7,365 nt of DNA from JBOHTO01 sp050733695 (GTDB taxonomy: Bacteria > Gemmatimonadota > Gemmatimonadetes > Gemmatimonadales > Gemmatimonadaceae). Every line of letters starts with the position of its first letter. Positions within the stretch are counted from its first letter, which is position 1. A model generated the notes under the pieces. It worked only from the letters and a program-made list of their open reading frames with translations, did no database searches and had not been told where the DNA came from. The stretch is taken from the NCBI GenBank assembly GCA_050733695.1, contig JBOHTO010000079.1, forward strand, positions 1-7,365. The letters are read 5' to 3'. Made by a program: the position numbers and the translations under genes. Positions 6,149-7,365 of the stretch are shown here, one piece after another.

Positions 6149-7330
6149 ATGCGGCCACTTCCAGATCGGGCGGGATTCGCCCTTGCAGCAGCCATCATCG
6201 CGATCGCCGTGATCGCCGCACTCATCGCGGGTGCATTCTTTGCCTCCAGCCAGGAGCACCGGATCGGGCGCAGCAGCATCGTGCAGCAGAGCACATTCGC
6301 CGAGGCTGAGCTGGCGGGGACGACGTTCCTGCGTGGATGGGATACGACGTGGAACCGGACGATGCGACGCGGCGACGTGATATCACGGATCGTCTCGAGC
6401 GCCGGCGGCGCGCTGTCGACGGCCACGCTGACGCGGTTGAACCGGAGCACTTTCTGGGTAGCGTCGTCGGCCCAGCAGACTGGTGAGGTCGGCGTCGGCG
6501 TGGGGCCGGCTGTCGGCGAACGCGGTGCGCAGAGAGGCATCGGCATGCTGATGCGGCTGCGCGTCCCGGACCTGTCGCTCCCCGCAGCGATCACGACCGC
6601 GAGCCGAACGAGCATCACCGCGACCGGGATAATGAGTGGTGCAGACGTCAATCCGGCAGGCTGGGAATGCGACGACGCCGGCCCGTCGAAGGCGCTCCTC
6701 GCCGGCGATGGTACGACTGTCCCGCCGGTCACCGATTCTCTTTGGGCCGAGCTCGTCGCCCTTGCGAACATCACGATCGATGCGGGCGCGTTGGGCGCGA
6801 TCCTCGCCACCCCGCGGCCGTCGTTCACGGTGGGCGGCCGATGCGACGAGGCTGACGCGGCGAACTGGGGCGACCCCGATCGTGCTGCGGGCAATGGCGT
6901 CACGGGGGCTGGGGGTGCGGGAGGTGCGGGGGGTGCGGGCGCGTGCGAGCAGTATTTCCCGATCGTTCGCATCGCGGGCTCGGGGCCGGTGACAATCGGC
7001 GGCGCGGCTGCAACGGGAACGGGGCAGGGGATCCTCCTCGTCGACGGCCCGCTCGAGATCGCGGGTGGAATCGACTTCTCCGGACTGATCATCGCGCGCG
7101 GAACGGTGCGGATCACCGGCGCGGGGAACAGCGTTCGAGGCGCACTCGTTTCGCTGGACGCTGCGTGCGGCGCCGCGGATCAGGTCGCGGGAAATCCGGG
7201 CACCGGTACGCCGTGCAACGTCGTCGCCGGCGACGCGCACGTTCAGTACTCGTCCTGCGCTGTGAGCACGCCATTCTACATACGCGCGACTCCGGAGCTC
7301 GCCTCGCGGTGGTGGGCCGAGCTGCACTGA
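6149..7330 (+). CDS. Large PilX/GspK-like minor pilin with glycine-rich, strand-repeat C-terminal half
   Basis: The product is 393 residues. ATG 6149 follows the previous stop by 2 nt and has AGGAG (6138-6142) 6 nt upstream. The N-terminus MRPLPDRAG then FALAAAIIAIAVIAALIAGAFF is a prepilin-like signal in which mature position 5 is alanine (A14), not glutamate. Loss of E5 is known in GspK and in PilX-N-type proteins and suits a tip subunit. After the helix come a mixed region (60-250), a tract GAGGAGGAGGAGA (253-265), then hydrophobic/glycine repeats at 271-337 (VRIAG, VTIGG, GILLVDG, LEIAGG, SGLIIARG, VRITGAG) that look like rungs of a beta-helix-like fold. Six cysteines (174, 232, 266, 340, 356, 370) could form disulfides. 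The PilX assignment rests on N-terminus and operon order; the C-terminal half is only described here. Confidence 0.75.
   Translation: MRPLPDRAGFALAAAIIAIAVIAALIAGAFFASSQEHRIGRSSIVQQSTFAEAELAGTTFLRGWDTTWNRTMRRGDVISRIVSSAGGALSTATLTRLNRSTFWVASSAQQTGEVGVGVGPAVGERGAQRGIGMLMRLRVPDLSLPAAITTASRTSITATGIMSGADVNPAGWECDDAGPSKALLAGDGTTVPPVTDSLWAELVALANITIDAGALGAILATPRPSFTVGGRCDEADAANWGDPDRAAGNGVTGAGGAGGAGGAGACEQYFPIVRIAGSGPVTIGGAAATGTGQGILLVDGPLEIAGGIDFSGLIIARGTVRITGAGNSVRGALVSLDAACGAADQVAGNPGTGTPCNVVAGDAHVQYSSCAVSTPFYIRATPELASRWWAELH
6911..6937 (+). repeat. Three 9-bp tandem repeats encoding Gly-Gly-Ala
   Basis: GGGGGTGCG, GGAGGTGCG and GGGGGTGCG lie head to tail in frame, encoding three Gly-Gly-Ala units in the PilX-like protein. 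Slippage by whole units would preserve frame. A similar glycine tract is in the PilV-like gene two genes upstream. Confidence 0.75.
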
Positions 7331-7333
7331 GGG

Positions 7334-7365
7334 GGGGTCAGGTCTTGTTTTGCAACATCATTGCC
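7334..7365. repeat. Start of a dispersed repeat (GGGGTCAGGTCTTG type), cut by window edge
   Basis: Four bases after the PilX-like stop comes GGGGTCAGGTCTTG followed by TTTTGCAACATC. I recall GGGGTCAGGTCTTG as a recurrent border of repeats around Y1-type (RAYT/IS200-like) transposases in many genomes; I cannot verify that here. The GGGGTCAG core also follows the first gene's stop codon (125-132). If correct, a mobile or repeat element begins here and continues beyond the window. Confidence 0.4.

Overview
The window is GC-rich, densely coding, and almost entirely on the + strand. It looks like a chromosomal segment from a Gram-negative bacterium that builds type IV pili. The pilin's C-terminal half (two cysteines framing the D-region, ending GEPKC-T) and the Fis-type regulators remind me most of Gemmatimonadota. 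That assignment is recollection of family style, not a computed placement.

Layout, left to right. Positions 1-125 hold the C-terminal Fis helix-turn-helix of a regulator truncated by the window edge. Positions 126-354 are non-coding: a GGGGTCAG motif right after the stop codon, a long-range inverted repeat, then a well-formed sigma-70-type promoter with an operator-like palindrome. Positions 355-1157 hold a two-gene toxin-antitoxin-like module: a ribbon-helix-helix/DUF433-type antitoxin overlapping by 4 bp a DUF5615/PIN-like toxin. A REP-like palindrome supplies the toxin's stop codon and is followed by three 28-bp tandem repeats (1163-1246). Positions 1247-1500 are a regulatory region with repeated CGTGC motifs and a very good sigma-54 (-24/-12) promoter at 1411-1426.

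Positions 1501-1911 encode a major type IV pilin (pilA-like), followed by an intrinsic-terminator hairpin. Positions 1996-3189 encode a two-TM HAMP histidine kinase and 3248-4633 an NtrC-family sigma-54 activator with an intact GAFTGA loop. Together they form a PilS/PilR-like pair, separated by another REP-like palindrome. Positions 4822-7330 are a translationally packed minor-pilin operon: a PilV/GspI-like prepilin, a PilW/GspJ-like prepilin and a large PilX/GspK-like protein with a glycine-rich C-terminal half. The window ends in the start of what looks like a dispersed repeat beginning GGGGTCAGGTCTTG.

How it fits together (inference): the kinase senses a membrane or pilin-related signal and phosphorylates the NtrC-type regulator. 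The regulator activates the sigma-54 promoter in front of pilA. The minor pilins downstream would prime pilus assembly and form the tip. The toxin-antitoxin module and the REP-like elements are accessory insertions. I see no wholly new system. The most unusual points are the repeat-supplied toxin C-terminus, the tandem repeats, the insertion in the kinase ATPase domain, and the paired glycine tracts in the first and third minor pilins.
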